Part shown: in pieces, positions 28,737-37,084 of the stretch
Position numbering within the stretch: position 1 is the stretch's first letter
How the letters are laid out: each line of letters begins with the position of its first letter
Translations under genes and position numbers: made by a program
Source: Deltaproteobacteria bacterium
GTDB lineage: Bacteria > Lernaellota > Lernaellaia > JACKCT01
Length of the DNA stretch: 64,000 nt
NCBI GenBank assembly: GCA_020633895.1
Contig: JACKCT010000004.1
Span: 1-64,000, forward strand
Direction of reading: 5' to 3'
The notes under the pieces: generated by a model
What the model was told of the DNA's origin: nothing
The model's database searches: none
The model's input: the letters and a program-made list of their open reading frames with translations, nothing else

Positions 28737-31064
28737 TCAACTCGCAAACGTGATCGGCCGTTCCTCGTGGATTTCGTTCGGCGGGATGATCGTGTGATCT
28801 TCGAGTTGGGGTTTGACGAAACTCAGGGTGTCCATCGGGCAGACGGTGACGCAAATCCCGCAGCCGATGCACGACGAGTTGGAGTTATCGAGGGTCTCCT
28901 GCTTGACGGCGAAGTTCATCACGTCGATGCCGACCTGGCAGTAGCGGGTGCATTCGCCGCACGTGATGCACTTGTCGTTCGAGTAGATGTGGAAGCGGCT
29001 CCATCCCATCTTCGTGTAGAAGCGGCTGAGCCATTCCATCATCTTCGCCAGCGGGCACCAGTACCGGCACCAGACCTTGCCGCCCAGGAACGGGTAGAGC
29101 GTCACGGGGATGATGCCCACCAGCCATAGATCCACCCCCAGGCTGTAAATCTTCCGCGCCGTCGCGACGCCGGGCTTGAGCACGGTGGCCGTGTTGGAGA
29201 AGAAGTAGGCGATGGTGATCCCGGCGGCGAGAATCAGAACGACGTCGCCCATCTTTTCCCATTTCTGCGAGGCCTTGCCCTTGGGCGCGTAATGCCGCCA
29301 GCGGTCGCCCAATGTCTCCGCCAGACCGCCGCAGCCGCAAATCCACGTGCAATAACGCTTGCCGTGGAAGAGAACGAATACGGGAATCAGAACGCCGGCC
29401 AGAACGATGCCCCAGGCGATGTAGAACATCGTCGGGCTGTCGAAAAAGGTGTTGAAAAACAGCGGCCACGCGTAGACCAGGCCGTAGGCGCGCCAGTCGT
29501 GAAAGACGAATTCCGGAAGGATGAAAAAGAAGAACCACTGGAAGAAAAGCAGGGAGCCGAAGCGGGCGATCTGGTATTTGTCCTTGAGGTCGAATCCCCA
29601 GCGTTTCATCGCCATCGCGCCGAAGACGGTCATCACCAGGCAGTAGAGCAGACTGTACATGAAGCTCGGCGAGAAGGTGCGTCCGTGGAAACTGAAGGTG
29701 AGGAACTCCTTCAGGTTGATCGGGTCGTTCGTCGTGTAGACGATCCTGGGCAGTTCGGTGTCCGGTGCAATCTTCAGGTCGGACGGCGGGCTGTCGCCGG
29801 GATGGACGCTCAGCGTGATCGGTTCGTTGTAGTTGAATTCGCCGTCGTACTGACGAATCGCTTGGAACGTCGCGGCTTCGTTGAAGACCACGGTGCCGGG
29901 GATGTCCATCCAGTGCGTCGCGGTCTGTTCCATGATCTGGTGTTCCTGGGGCTGGTCGATGAAGTCGACATTGAACGGCCAGATCGGCGCCTTGACGCCG
30001 TAGATGAAGTAGCAGATCAGGAACATCAGGCCGAGAAAGGCGAAGCGCTTGGGAGTCCAGGTGCCTTCGAGCAGGACGCCCATCTTCTTGAGAAACGCCA
30101 CCGGCAGATCCGCGCCGATCAGCACGAAGGCGTGGTCAAAACGCCGGGTCGATTTTTCCTCGCGGCCGTCTTTTTTCACGACCAGATCGTATTGGCCTTC
30201 CCGAAATTCCACGACATGGCTGTTGAAAACGATTTCAATCTTCCCGTCGGCGACCGCGGCTTCGAGCTGGCGCTTGTTGTCCTTGAAAACCCGGTCGAAG
30301 GCATCGCCCCGATAGGAGAGCGTCACCTCGTTTTGCTCCATCAGCGTCAGAGCGGCCTCGATGGCCGAGTTGCCGCCGCCCACGACGAGGATTTTTTCGC
30401 CTTGGTAATGCTTGGGGGCGTAGAGGCGATGGTAGACCGGTTCCATCTCCTCGCCGGGGACGTCCAGATGACGGGGGTTGCCGCGCTGTCCGGTGGCGAG
30501 AACGACATATCGGGCCTTGTACGTTTGTTGATCCGTGGTGATCTCGAAAAAGTCACCCCGGCGCTCGACGGTCTCGACGCCTTCGCCCAGGTTCACTTTC
30601 AATTCGTTCTCGCGAATGATCTGGTGCCAGCGGGCGAGGAGGTCTTCCTTGGTCGCGCCGTCGAGCCACAACTTGCCCTTGGGCGGCACCTTGTCCGGCT
30701 CGGCGTAGATCCATTTGCCTTCGGGGAATTGATCGACCGTGTTGGCGATGCGCCCCTTTTCGATACCCACGTAGGACAGGCCGCGTTCCTTGGCCTCCAG
30801 CGCCGCGTTGATGCCCGCCGCGCCCATGCCGATGATGACGACGTCCTTGATTTCCCCGTCGGCCTTGCCCACGTCGCGCTTGGACGCGATGGTTTCGATC
30901 ACCCGATAGCCGTGCTCCATCGCCAGCTTGATGACCGGAGCGCCGGCCAGGTCGCCGATGATGTAGAGGCCTTTGACGTTGGATTCGAGATTGGCGTTGA
31001 CCAGGGGGCGGGGGTTGTTCGTGCCCGAATTCAAGATGTCCATGATCTTCGACGTCAGGGCCAT
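28737..31064 (-). CDS. Fusion of FAD/NAD(P) oxidoreductase with NapH/CcoG-like membrane iron-sulfur protein
   Basis: A 775-residue fusion. Residues 1-65 resemble the C-terminal end of a thioredoxin-reductase-type flavoprotein (NANLESNVKGLYIIGDLAG). Then comes a complete FAD domain (VVIIGMGAAGINAALEAK, ATGQRG) and an NAD(P) domain (ILVVGGGNSAIEAAL), up to about 340. A transmembrane helix leads to a periplasmic-looking domain (about 365-455) and several more helices. The last part has the NapH/NosR/CcoG-type cysteine motifs CTWICGCGG (about 570) and CRYWCPLAK (about 663) and two 4Fe-4S ferredoxin clusters (CITCGECTRYC, CIGCGICVTVCP). It probably moves electrons between a nicotinamide cofactor and membrane or extracytoplasmic partners. 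Partner and direction are unknown. Confidence 0.85.
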   Translation of the reverse strand: MALTSKIMDILNSGTNNPRPLVNANLESNVKGLYIIGDLAGAPVIKLAMEHGYRVIETIASKRDVGKADGEIKDVVIIGMGAAGINAALEAKERGLSYVGIEKGRIANTVDQFPEGKWIYAEPDKVPPKGKLWLDGATKEDLLARWHQIIRENELKVNLGEGVETVERRGDFFEITTDQQTYKARYVVLATGQRGNPRHLDVPGEEMEPVYHRLYAPKHYQGEKILVVGGGNSAIEAALTLMEQNEVTLSYRGDAFDRVFKDNKRQLEAAVADGKIEIVFNSHVVEFREGQYDLVVKKDGREEKSTRRFDHAFVLIGADLPVAFLKKMGVLLEGTWTPKRFAFLGLMFLICYFIYGVKAPIWPFNVDFIDQPQEHQIMEQTATHWMDIPGTVVFNEAATFQAIRQYDGEFNYNEPITLSVHPGDSPPSDLKIAPDTELPRIVYTTNDPINLKEFLTFSFHGRTFSPSFMYSLLYCLVMTVFGAMAMKRWGFDLKDKYQIARFGSLLFFQWFFFFILPEFVFHDWRAYGLVYAWPLFFNTFFDSPTMFYIAWGIVLAGVLIPVFVLFHGKRYCTWICGCGGLAETLGDRWRHYAPKGKASQKWEKMGDVVLILAAGITIAYFFSNTATVLKPGVATARKIYSLGVDLWLVGIIPVTLYPFLGGKVWCRYWCPLAKMMEWLSRFYTKMGWSRFHIYSNDKCITCGECTRYCQVGIDVMNFAVKQETLDNSNSSCIGCGICVTVCPMDTLSFVKPQLEDHTIIPPNEIHEERPITFAS

Positions 31065-31097
31065 GAGGTCCTCCGAAATTAGCGGTCCATCGCGAAA

Positions 31098-31499
31098 TTA
31101 GGAGATGTTCTCGGGCGTTTTGTCCTTTTTGACCTGCTGGATCTCGGTTTCGTACTCAGGGATAAGCGGCGCGTGACATTTCGCGCAGCGTTCGGCCGCC
31201 GGATGATTGAGATGGCCGCAGATTTCGCACGGCATCGCTTCCACGGTCCGCGGCACCTTGGTCAGCCCCCGGGCCCGCCGCGCCTGCCGATCGACGGCCG
31301 GCATTTTGGCGATCATCAACGGACCGAGAACCGGAATAAAGAACCCCTTGAGAAACCACCAGCCCGCCGGCTGCCCCCGGTTGACCGCGAAATAGGCGGC
31401 GAAAATGGCCGAGGTAAACAGCAGGACCAGGATCAAAAACGCAAGCTGAATCCACCAATCGCCATGGTAGAGCAGGTGGACGTCTTGCCCGATGAACAT
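31098..31499 (-). CDS. Small membrane protein with C-terminal zinc ribbon
   Basis: A 133-residue protein with two transmembrane segments (WIQLAFLILVLLFTSAIFAAY and WWFLKGFFIPVLGPLMI) and a cytoplasmic rubredoxin-like zinc ribbon (CEICGHLNHPAAERCAKC). It precedes the flavoprotein/iron-sulfur fusion by 33 bp on the same strand and is probably co-transcribed, so it may help that complex. I recognise no named family. Confidence 0.75.
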   Translation of the reverse strand: MFIGQDVHLLYHGDWWIQLAFLILVLLFTSAIFAAYFAVNRGQPAGWWFLKGFFIPVLGPLMIAKMPAVDRQARRARGLTKVPRTVEAMPCEICGHLNHPAAERCAKCHAPLIPEYETEIQQVKKDKTPENIS

Positions 31500-31656
31500 G
31501 TACGGCTCCTCGCCGATCGGGAGTCGCGATGGACCATACGGACGAGGGGCCCGTCGCGTTTCGGCCTTTGTGGAACGTCGAAAAGATCGGCGCCTATCAT
31601 ACGCCCGGCGGGTGACGTGTGTCTAACGCGCAAGTCACAACATCGGCCTGAAATGG

Positions 31657-31691
31657 AAAACGGGCAGTCCCGGCATTCGGGAACCGCCCGT
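31657..31691 (-). terminator. Rho-independent terminator after the Mrp gene
   Basis: On the minus strand ACGGGCGGTTCCCG and CGGGACTGCCCGT form a stem with one small bulge and a 4-base loop, followed by TTTT. It lies 26 bp after the Mrp stop. Confidence 0.75.
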
Positions 31692-31716
31692 CAAAGGCAT
31701 TGAGCTCGCCCGCCGC

Positions 31717-32637
31717 TTAGTTGGAGTCGGTGGATTCGGCCGTCTCGTCGGTTTTTTTTGAGACGAATTGCACCTTGGAGAAGCCCTCGGGCATCTTGGG
31801 CGGCGTCACGACGCAGATTTTGTTGACCTGCTCGGCGATGGCCATGAAGGCCTTGCCGACCTCCGAGTCCTCGTGCAGGGCCATGTAGGGTCGGCCTTCG
31901 TCGGCGGCTTTGACGACCTCGCCGTCCATGGGCAGGCTGCCCAGGAACGTCAGGCCCATATCCTTCGCAAGTTTCTCGCCGCCGCCCTTGCCGAAGATCG
32001 GGCCGGACATATTCTCCACAACGCCCAGGACCGGCATCTGCACCTTGCGGCAAAACGAGATCGATTTTCGCACGTCGGCCAGGGAGATTTCCTGGGGCGT
32101 CGTCACAACCACCGCCTGCACGCCGGTGAAGGTCTGGGCCGTCGTCAGGGGTTCATCGCCGGTGCCCGGCGGCGAGTCGATGACCATATAGTCCAATTCG
32201 CCCCAGTCGATGTCGGCCAGGAATTGACGGATGGCGCCGATTTTCAAAGGCCCGCGCCAGATGATGGCGTTATCGCCCAGTTCCATCAGGTTGGCGATGG
32301 ACAGGACTTTGAGGTTGGGCATGTACTCGACCGGATAGACCTTGTCGTCTTCCTGGCGGATGAGCTTGTCCTGGAGGCCGAGCATATAAGGCACGCTGGG
32401 ACCGTGCAGGTCGATGTCCATCAGCCCCACGCGATGGCCCGCCTTGGCCAGGGCGGTCGCCAGGTTCACCGCGACGGTCGTCTTGCCCACGCCGCCCTTG
32501 CCGCTCATGACCAGCAGCTTATGACGCACATGGCGCAACGTCCGCGCGATGCGCATGTCCTGTTCCTGTTGAGGCGAAAGCCCGCTCGGGCCGGGTTGGT
32601 TGCTTAGCGCGTGAGGGTTGTGTCCGTTGTCGCTCAT
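31717..32637 (-). CDS. Mrp/NBP35-type P-loop ATPase lacking the CxxC motif
   Basis: A 306-residue iron-sulfur carrier-type ATPase (Mrp/ApbC family). The start at 32637 is preferred over 32685 because GGAG lies 6 bases upstream. Motifs: deviant Walker A MSGKGGVGKTT, DIDLHGPSVPYMLG, VIDSPPGTGDEPLT. In the family the stretch after VVENMS normally carries CPxC, which holds the bridging cluster. Here VVENMSGPIFGKGGGEKLA skips it, a clean deletion of about 8-12 residues. ATP binding should be kept but the usual cluster ligands are absent. Divergent from the LsrF-like gene. Confidence 0.9.
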   Translation of the reverse strand: MSDNGHNPHALSNQPGPSGLSPQQEQDMRIARTLRHVRHKLLVMSGKGGVGKTTVAVNLATALAKAGHRVGLMDIDLHGPSVPYMLGLQDKLIRQEDDKVYPVEYMPNLKVLSIANLMELGDNAIIWRGPLKIGAIRQFLADIDWGELDYMVIDSPPGTGDEPLTTAQTFTGVQAVVVTTPQEISLADVRKSISFCRKVQMPVLGVVENMSGPIFGKGGGEKLAKDMGLTFLGSLPMDGEVVKAADEGRPYMALHEDSEVGKAFMAIAEQVNKICVVTPPKMPEGFSKVQFVSKKTDETAESTDSN

Positions 32638-32910
32638 ATCGTGCTCCCGAGGATCCGCCGACCTCGACGAATCGTCCATTGGCATCAGGGTATGTCGACG
32701 GTCGATCCCGTCGCGGGCGCCGATCCTAGCGCTGTGCGTCGTGAATGTCGAGTCGGTGTCGCCATCCGTCCGTCGCGCTTACGAAGATCCCTTACCGACC
32801 GTTGAAACGTTAGGGCGCGGCGTTGATCCACGGGGATATTTCGTGTAATCGACTTAGCATACGTCTCAGTAAATTCCCGCGAAAATCGCGATATTCGAAA
32901 GGTGGCGACG

Positions 32911-33723
32911 ATGGATTGGGGCATGAAAAACCGCATCTCCCGGATTCTCAAGCCGGAGACGGGCAAGACGGTGATGCTGGCCGTGGACCACGGCTATTTC
33001 CAGGGGCCGACAACGGGCCTGAAGAACGTCGGCAAGACCATCGCGCCGCTGCTGCCTTATGCCGACGCGCTCATGCTCACTCGGGGCATCCTCCGAACGC
33101 AGGTCCCGGCCGAAACCGATATTCCGATCATCCTGCGCATGTCCGGCGGTTCGAGCGTGCTGTTTGACGACCTCTCGGACGAGGAAATCCAAGTGACCGT
33201 CGAGGAAGCGATCCGCTTGAATGCGTCGGCGATCACGTGCTCGGCGTTCGTCGGCGGCGCCAATCAGCGCTCCACGCTCACGGGCCTGGCCAAACTGGTC
33301 AACGAGGGCGAGCGCTACGGCATCCCCGTGCTGGCCGTCACGGCCGTGGGCAAGGACATGGTCCGCGACAGCCGCTACCTGGGCCTGGCCTCGCGCATCT
33401 GCGCCGAGCTGGGGGCGCATATGGTGAAGACCTACTACTGCGAGGGCTTCAAGAAGGTGACGAGCAGCGTGCCCGTGCCGGTGGTCATCGCCGGTGGGAA
33501 AAAGACGCCGGAAAAAGACGCGCTGATCAAGGCCAGGGCGGCCATCGACGAGGGCGCCGTGGGCGTGGACATGGGCCGCAACATCTTCCAATCCGATTCG
33601 CCGGTGGGGATGATCAAGGCCGTGCGCGCCATTGTTCACGAAGGCGTGAGCGTCGACGAGGCCTACAAAATCTACCAGGGCGAAAAGCGCTCCAAGGCCG
33701 CCAAATCGCGAAAGAAGAAATAG
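32911..33723 (+). CDS. LsrF-like class I aldolase/thiolase
   Basis: A 270-residue DeoC/LacD-superfamily TIM barrel with close similarity to LsrF (3-hydroxy-5-phosphonooxypentane-2,4-dione thiolase of AI-2 breakdown): DWGMKNRISRIL, GKTVMLAVDHGYFQGPTTGL, AVTAVGKDMVRDSRY, GAHMVKTYYCEGF, VPVVIAGGKKTPEKDAL and GVDMGRNIFQSDSPVGM. Schiff-base Lys candidates are in VKTYY and GGKK. No other lsr gene is present, so AI-2 processing is doubtful. Related proteins act as ADH-synthase-type or other aldolases. The ATG at 32911 has AAAGG about 8 bases upstream. The alcohol dehydrogenase starts 5 bp later. Confidence 0.88.
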   Translation: MDWGMKNRISRILKPETGKTVMLAVDHGYFQGPTTGLKNVGKTIAPLLPYADALMLTRGILRTQVPAETDIPIILRMSGGSSVLFDDLSDEEIQVTVEEAIRLNASAITCSAFVGGANQRSTLTGLAKLVNEGERYGIPVLAVTAVGKDMVRDSRYLGLASRICAELGAHMVKTYYCEGFKKVTSSVPVPVVIAGGKKTPEKDALIKARAAIDEGAVGVDMGRNIFQSDSPVGMIKAVRAIVHEGVSVDEAYKIYQGEKRSKAAKSRKKK

Positions 33724-33728
33724 CACCG

Positions 33729-34766
33729 ATGGTCGCTGAACAACGTGTGGCGATGTACTACGCCAACAACGACATCCGCATCGAGCACCTGCCGGTTCCG
33801 CCGGTCGGCGAAGGCGAGATCCTCGTACGCATCCGGGCCAGCGGCGTTTGCGGATCGGATGTCATGGAGTGGTATCGCCGCGACAAAGTGCCCCTGGTGC
33901 TCGGGCACGAGGTGGCCGGCGAGATCGTCCAGGTCGGTCGCGCCGTCGACAATTTCTCCATCGGCGACCGCGTCGTCGTGGCCCATCATGTGCCGTGCAT
34001 GGTGTGCGAATATTGCCAACGTGGGCGCGAGACCATGTGCCGCACGTTGCAGTCGACGAATTTCGATCCGGGCGGATTCTGCGAATACGTGCTCGTCCCC
34101 GCCATCAACGTCAAGACCGGCACGTTCAAGATTCCCGGCCATGTCAGCGACGAGGAAGCCAGTTTCACCGAGCCGGTGGCGTGCGTCCTGCGGGCGCAGC
34201 GGCTGGCGGGTCTACGGCCGGGGGACAATGTGCTCGTGATCGGGTCGGGCATCTCCGGGCTGCTGCATATCGCCTGTGCGGCGGCGCAAGGGGCGGGAGC
34301 GATCGTCTCGACCGATATTTCGCCGTATCGCGTCGAAATGGCGAATAAACTCGGCGCTAAAGCCCACGTCGCGACGCAGTTCACCCCGGACCACGTGCGC
34401 GAGGCCACCGGTGGACGGCTGGCGGATCTGATCGTCACCACCACCGGCGCCGTCCCCGCCATCGAGCAGGCATTCGCGTGCGCCGAGCGGGGAGCGACCA
34501 TCGTTCTGTTCGCGCCGACCGGGCCGGATGTGAAAATCCCCATCTCCATCAACGATCTGTTCTGGAAAAAGGATCTCACCGTGACCACGTCTTATGCCGG
34601 CAGTCCCGCCGACCACGCCCAAGCGCTGCGCATGATCGCCGCAGGGCGCATCGACGTGAAAAGCCTTATCACGCACCGCCTCCCGCTGGCCGAGACGCAA
34701 AAGGCGTTTCAATTGGTCGTCGAGGGGGGAGAGTCGGTGAAGGTGATCGTCGAGCCGCAGAGCTAG
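33729..34766 (+). CDS. Zinc-dependent alcohol dehydrogenase (MDR family)
   Basis: A 345-residue medium-chain dehydrogenase. Catalytic zinc ligands: Cys in SGVCGSDVMEW and His-Glu in LGHEVAGE; structural zinc: CMVCEYCQRGRETMC. Rossmann motif: VLVIGSGISGLLHI with Asp in STDISPYR, suggesting NAD(H). The pattern resembles sorbitol, threonine or L-iditol dehydrogenases. It is probably co-transcribed with the LsrF-like aldolase, so the pair may process a sugar-phosphate or polyol-type intermediate. Convergent with the SGNH gene 16 bp away. Confidence 0.92.
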   Translation: MVAEQRVAMYYANNDIRIEHLPVPPVGEGEILVRIRASGVCGSDVMEWYRRDKVPLVLGHEVAGEIVQVGRAVDNFSIGDRVVVAHHVPCMVCEYCQRGRETMCRTLQSTNFDPGGFCEYVLVPAINVKTGTFKIPGHVSDEEASFTEPVACVLRAQRLAGLRPGDNVLVIGSGISGLLHIACAAAQGAGAIVSTDISPYRVEMANKLGAKAHVATQFTPDHVREATGGRLADLIVTTTGAVPAIEQAFACAERGATIVLFAPTGPDVKIPISINDLFWKKDLTVTTSYAGSPADHAQALRMIAAGRIDVKSLITHRLPLAETQKAFQLVVEGGESVKVIVEPQS

Positions 34767-34782
34767 CGTCAACGCCGACCTC

Positions 34783-37044
34783 TTACGGCAACAACCCGTT
34801 TTCTTCCAGACAACCGAGCATCGCCTTGGACAGCACGTCCGTGCCGTGAGGATTCAGATGCACCGTGTCCCAGTCGAAAACCAGCGAGGTGCGGTTGTCC
34901 GTGCTTGACGCGAGACGTTGGTGCGTGTCGCAAAAGGGGATGCCCAATTCGGCCGCCGTCGCCTTTTCGGCGCGGGTGAACAGATAGCCCGAGCTGTCTT
35001 CCAGCGTGTCGTCCGTGGCGGGCAGGGACCAGACGAATTCGGACGTGAACATCGCCTTCGCGCCGCGGCTTGAGGCCATCTCATACATGCGCTTGAGGTT
35101 GGCGACGTAATCCTCCACCGGATTGACGCGCTTCATGCCGGTTTTGTCGGCATTGACCGCGACCTGACGTCCCCGTTCCTCGATCAGTTTCATGCGAAGA
35201 CCGTTGTAGAGCTTGAAATGGTGCAGCGCGTCCTGGGCGCGGATGACCCAGGGCTTGCGTCGGTTGAGTCCGGTCTTGTCCATGTACGATTCGACGCGGT
35301 CCCAATGGCCGCCCGTCTTCGCTTCCCAGAGTTCGCGATACGTGAACGGTCCGAATTCGTTGTAGGCGGCGGCGTCGTTGAAGTTGATGTAGAGGATCAG
35401 CAGGTCGTAGTCCAAATCCTTCATGTACAGCGTATGCAGCACCATGAGCTGGAAGAGGTTGTAGCCCTTCACCCCGGCGTTGACGACTTCGTACTTCGTC
35501 CCGTCGTTGCGGGCGTTGAGCAGCTTTTCCAGCTTGTAGCCCCAGGTGTCCTGGAGACGATCCAGGCGGTCGCCCCAGACGTTCGAGCCGCCCATGATGA
35601 CGATGCGGTATGTCCCGGCGGGAACCTCGTCGCTGGTGGGGCCGGAGCGAAAGTTAAGCTTCTCCACCTTGAAGTCGCTGCGCTGATGAAAGTCGGGCGT
35701 GGGGACGAAGAGGTTTTTCGGCACCCAGAACAAGGTCTCGGAAGTCTCGAACTCGCCGCCGACATTGTCCTGCTGCCAATACTTCGAATAGGCGGCATGG
35801 CGCACGGCGAGCTCGGAGGCGCCGAGAAAAAGGAAGAGGACAGCCATCATCATCGGTCCCGACGCCGTGGCTTCCTTGCCGTGGACGCGCAGGAGGGCGA
35901 AATAACCGGCGACCGACATCGCCAGGGCGATGGAGCCGAGGGTCGCCCAATCGTTCCCGTCCAACGGATGCAGCGGTCCGACGGCAATCAAGGCGGGGAA
36001 GAGCAACGGCAGCGCCGCGATGCGGGCCGACGCCCCCCAGAAATACTTGGCCGCGAAATGCCAGAATAGCGCCATCACGACGCAGAAGAGCAGCGTTCCG
36101 ATCAGGTACGGCCGCCACGCTCCGGCCTCATTGGAGCCGTTGAAAACAACGGCAGCGGTCATCGCCGTGGGGATCGCCAGGAGGAACCACAGAAAATCCC
36201 ACGGTCGGCCCTTCGCCTCGGCCAGGAGAACGCCGATTCGGAAGAGGAGGCCGCCGATCAGCATCAACGGAATCGCCAAGGAACGGACGAGCAAGCCGGT
36301 CAGCAGCAGGGCGGCGATCATCGGCAGATAGGAAGCGGCGAAGCTTGCCATGGCCGCCGCTGGAGAGGCCAGCCCCGTCGCCGCAATGAGATACGCCTCT
36401 AACCAACGGACGATCAGCAATATGACCAGCAGCGCCAGCGTGAGGATGAGCATGTGCCTTCGGTCGGTGAGGCTTTCGCCGAAACTCTCGGAATAAAGGC
36501 GTTCGCCCGAGTCCAAGTCCTCGACCGTGAGATTGTCCACATGAAAATGGGACTGATGGGACTTGATCGTGATCTGACGCAGGTTCGAGCGGGCTCGCGG
36601 CACAACGTGATCCGGCTTGGCTCCGTTCACGCCCACCGCGACAGCGTCGTGCCTCACGTCGAGGCGCAGTCGTTCGTAATTGTCGGAACTGCGGTGGACG
36701 TCTTCGCCGGTCAGAAAGGCTTCCGTGCGTCCCTGGTTGTCGTCGACGTAGATGAAGATCTGGCCGATCCACTTGGCCTTCACGTCGAAGGTGATCCCGA
36801 GTTGTTTGTCCCGCCATTCCTCGGGGACGTCCAGGCCGACGGTCGAATCCCAGATCAGACGAATGTTCCCGCCCTGGGGGCCGTGGAGCTTCGTTTCCGT
36901 GTCGGCGAAGAGGGGCGGCTTCATGGGCGCGCGGCCGGAGAAAATCGTCAGCGCGGCCGCCAGGAGAGGGGCAAGGACAAGCAGGCCCAGGGGCGCCGAA
37001 AAGAATCGAACGCCTCGGCCCTCGGAGCGATCCAAGGATGTCAT
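34783..37044 (-). CDS. Membrane SGNH/GDSL protein at the end of the exopolysaccharide locus
   Basis: A 753-residue protein with the same layout as the protein at 11017: N-terminal signal anchor (FFSAPLGLLVLAPLLAAALTI), an exposed beta-rich domain (about 45-185), transmembrane bundle (about 190-430) and C-terminal SGNH domain. SGNH blocks: MGGSNVWGD with candidate Ser487, NAGVKGY, INFND and WDTVHLNPHG with Asp726 and His729. It starts 40 bp after the exporter gene on the same strand, so it is probably the last gene of that operon. By analogy to acyl-modifying SGNH proteins of alginate and related systems it may add or remove O-acyl groups on the polymer; this is inference. Confidence 0.82.
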   Translation of the reverse strand: MTSLDRSEGRGVRFFSAPLGLLVLAPLLAAALTIFSGRAPMKPPLFADTETKLHGPQGGNIRLIWDSTVGLDVPEEWRDKQLGITFDVKAKWIGQIFIYVDDNQGRTEAFLTGEDVHRSSDNYERLRLDVRHDAVAVGVNGAKPDHVVPRARSNLRQITIKSHQSHFHVDNLTVEDLDSGERLYSESFGESLTDRRHMLILTLALLVILLIVRWLEAYLIAATGLASPAAAMASFAASYLPMIAALLLTGLLVRSLAIPLMLIGGLLFRIGVLLAEAKGRPWDFLWFLLAIPTAMTAAVVFNGSNEAGAWRPYLIGTLLFCVVMALFWHFAAKYFWGASARIAALPLLFPALIAVGPLHPLDGNDWATLGSIALAMSVAGYFALLRVHGKEATASGPMMMAVLFLFLGASELAVRHAAYSKYWQQDNVGGEFETSETLFWVPKNLFVPTPDFHQRSDFKVEKLNFRSGPTSDEVPAGTYRIVIMGGSNVWGDRLDRLQDTWGYKLEKLLNARNDGTKYEVVNAGVKGYNLFQLMVLHTLYMKDLDYDLLILYINFNDAAAYNEFGPFTYRELWEAKTGGHWDRVESYMDKTGLNRRKPWVIRAQDALHHFKLYNGLRMKLIEERGRQVAVNADKTGMKRVNPVEDYVANLKRMYEMASSRGAKAMFTSEFVWSLPATDDTLEDSSGYLFTRAEKATAAELGIPFCDTHQRLASSTDNRTSLVFDWDTVHLNPHGTDVLSKAMLGCLEENGLLP

Positions 37045-37084
37045 GAAGGCATCTTGCCAAAAAGAGGCGGGGCGGTCATCGGCT

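Noticed and set aside
29292-31082. A 596-codon open frame antisense to the flavoprotein fusion
   Set aside because: Shadow; the minus-strand frame carries intact FAD, NAD and ferredoxin motifs.
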